A stretch of DNA of 64,000 bases from Acanthosoma haemorrhoidale (taxonomy: Eukaryota > Arthropoda > Insecta > Hemiptera > Acanthosomatidae), in contig OV884012.1 of NCBI GenBank assembly GCA_930367205.1, forward strand, positions 31,964,796-32,028,795, in the 5' to 3' direction. Below the pieces are notes generated by a model. It ran no database searches and was not told the origin of the DNA. It saw nothing but the letters and a program-made list of their open reading frames with translations. Positions 62,435 through 64,000 of this stretch are shown here, piece after piece. The stretch's first letter is position 1. Each line of letters starts with the position of its first letter. The position numbers and the translations under genes were made by a program.

Positions 62435-63603
62435 TTATAGATTTTGTTTAACGGGGATAAGGTAGGAGACAAGATGTGTAAGAAGGGAAATGAGAGGAGT
62501 AATTAGGGTTCTGAACTCTGTAAGGAATGAGGTTAAAAGAGCGGTGAGATCCAAAGAACTTGAAGGTGGAGGAATGTTTGAGATGTGTGGTTGAGGATGG
62601 GATAGAGTTTGTGTGTTGACGAGATGAACGGAATGCTGGGAAAGGTGATTTTGCGGACAGGGAGTAGGCGGTGCCTGTGACTGCTCTCTGTTGTGAACGG
62701 CATCGGTGAAAGAGACAGAAGGCCTCAAATTTCTTGTTGCTAGTTTTTCCACTTCTGGCTGACGGCGTTGTGCGGTCCTCGACTTCAGCGTTCTGTAAGC
62801 TTCGCATCCCTTGTGGTTGGCCGGATGGTCTTGCTTGCAAAGTACGCATACCGCAGGCGATTTCAGGGGCTTTTTGCACAATTCGCATTTGTGCTGCTCA
62901 CTGCACTTTATACACTTACTGTGGCAGTAAGATTTTGCATAGCCTGACAGTTATGGCACTGGACGATGTCGCGTTTGGGGTACGGGTTTTTGACAAGTAC
63001 CCTTGTGTTATACAGGTGTGTTAGATCATATATCTTCTCCACTCCAGGTGTTCGCTCGAGATCGACAAAGAACAGAGGTAACGCCGTTTTTATTGATTCC
63101 TCTTGTTGTCTATCCTCGCGTAACACGTTCGTTATTTGGTGAACTTTGAATCCGAGAGCAGAGAGTTCATCTTCTATTTCGTCAGCTGGTGTGGTTGGGT
63201 GTAAATTTCTAATCACTGCTTGGAGCGAACGGTCTTGTTTCAGTTGATAAGTATGAAAGTCGGCATTTGTTTCATCGAAATATTTGATAATTGCCCGATA
63301 AGTATCGGGAGTGTCTGGAGAGATATTAGTGTCCCGTGACCTATTGAGGCACGTATATTTTCCCATGCCTACTATTTTACTCATTAGTGTGCATAGTAAT
63401 TTAAAGTTGCTAATGTTACGCACAAATATAGCAGGTGGCTTGGGCTGTGTGGGTGTTTTGTTGACATCCTTTTCATCTGCTGGGATATTTTTCAAAGCCT
63501 CAAAGGTGTTAGGCGTGAAGAAAGGCAACTCTATTGTGGTTCCTCTTTTTAATGTGCTGGCCTGTGGAATCTCCTCCATGGAACTAGCTGCAGAGGAGGT
63601 CAT
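62435..63603 (-). pseudogene. Jockey ORF1 (Gag-like nucleic-acid-binding protein), one frameshift
   Basis: RNA-binding coat protein of the element. Part 1 (63603-62908) contains a PRE_C2HC-type region (TYQLKQDRSLQAVIRNLHP, then DELSALGFKVHQITNVLRED) and ends at the first zinc-knuckle half, QCHNCQ. A single-base loss near 62945 shifts the frame. Part 2 (ending at 62435) continues with Cys-rich knuckles (KCIKCSEQHKCELC, VLCKQDHPANHKGC) and a Pro/Ser/Leu-rich C-terminus ending VKQNL. With the frameshift ignored, the length and order are typical of Jockey ORF1. The start ATG at 63603 lies about 70 nt inside the 5' module junction. Confidence 0.88.
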
Positions 63604-63675
63604 TTGTACGTTCCTATTCGAACTTCTCGGTTTTCACTTTACAGGCGACGGTGTCGGAGTTGGACCTAGTGACCT

Positions 63676-64000
63676 AGTTCGTTTTTTTTATTTTGGGATA
63701 TTAGTTGCTGATAAAAACTCATTTTATCATAACAATGTTTGTTACGTTAATAAAAAAAATAATGTAAGCGCTGCTGGGATTCGAGAACTCGCAGCTTCCT
63801 GGGGCAAGTCACCAGTCTTAGCTCTAGCTACCAGACCGTCTGACTGATTGCTTCGTGTTATCTCCGATCCGTGAACGGCTAATGGCAAGGCTTCCAATAT
63901 GGCCGACTTCTTGGTCCGATTTCACTTATTACACTTAACACAAATGTAATAAGAGATTTACTCACGTCTTGGGGGCTCCCTCGTGGCCAGCTCCCGCAAG
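63676..64000 (-). mobile_element. 5' module of Jockey copy G (cut by window edge)
   Basis: Directly upstream of ORF1. It is related over its length to 41281-41600 of copy E, for example ATTAGTTG(C/T)TGATAAAA, TATCATAACAATG, AGACCGTCTG, TATCTCCGATCCGTGAA and TGGCCGACTTCT. It contains the tRNA-like segment 63768-63845 with the B-box-like GTTCTCGAATCCC, the YY1-like AATATGGCCGAC (63896-63907) and a possible donor GTGAGT (element sense) near 63962. Confidence 0.75.

Larger units (their letters stand above)
59718..63675 (-). mobile_element. Jockey-like LINE, copy G (nearly full length)
   Basis: The most complete copy. In minus orientation it has a 5' module (63676 to beyond the edge), ORF1 (63603-62435), ORF2 (about 62434-60070), 3' UTR, stem-loop (59745-59765) and AATAAAGTTG tail. 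Compared with copy E it lacks about 250 bp of ORF2 after the catalytic FADD region (junction near 60400). The target repeat cannot be checked because the 5' end is beyond the window. Confidence 0.92.

Overview
The window looks like a repeat-rich, AT-rich animal genome, most likely an insect. The evidence is Jockey-type LINEs, a mariner, a GTF2IRD2-like hAT transposon, LTRs, arthropod-style core promoter motifs and short GC-rich exons between very long introns. I see no bacterial-style operons, no rRNA, no CRISPR array and no bona fide tRNA gene. The order of insect cannot be told from this sequence.

Host genes. One split gene on the + strand can be reconstructed. Four exons (8554-8654, 38343-38641, 54434-54795, 56085-56411) have good splice sites and compatible phases. 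They encode an ankyrin-repeat protein with Ser-rich and basic or acidic linkers. The gene spans at least 47.9 kb, is open at both ends, and its introns 1 and 2 (29.7 and 15.8 kb) hold most of the transposons. Two short minus-strand open segments (7004-7153 and 17730-17921) look like exons of unidentified genes.

Mobile DNA. One Jockey-like LINE family occurs at least seven times: a near-complete copy at each edge of the window (1-2632 plus; 59718-64000 minus), a 5'-rearranged copy (39487-41722 minus), and four 3'-end fragments of 75-278 bp, all four with 10-11 bp target-site duplications (TSDs). All copies end in a conserved stem-loop. Both copies whose 5' side is visible carry the same 5' module, which has a tRNA-like segment and YY1-like motifs. 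An older, different Jockey relic lies at 12240-12845. A complete hAT element (25406-27911) has a perfect 8-bp TSD, a TATA/initiator promoter and a 585-codon transposase ORF that lost its first residues to one frameshift. A decayed mariner lies at 57212-58447. An LTR family is present as a solo LTR (49212-50006, 5-bp TSD), a second copy (30702-31606) and a relic (48400-48565). A foldback MITE lies at 6211-6532.

Layout. 1-2.6 kb Jockey; 2.6-8.5 kb AT-rich sequence with the MITE and an orphan exon; 8.55-56.4 kb the ankyrin gene and its transposon-filled introns; 57.2-58.4 kb mariner; 59.7-64 kb Jockey. I found no multi-gene pathway or defence system. The most unusual signals are the Jockey 5' module, the conserved 3' hairpin with ultra-short insertions, and the almost intact hAT element.
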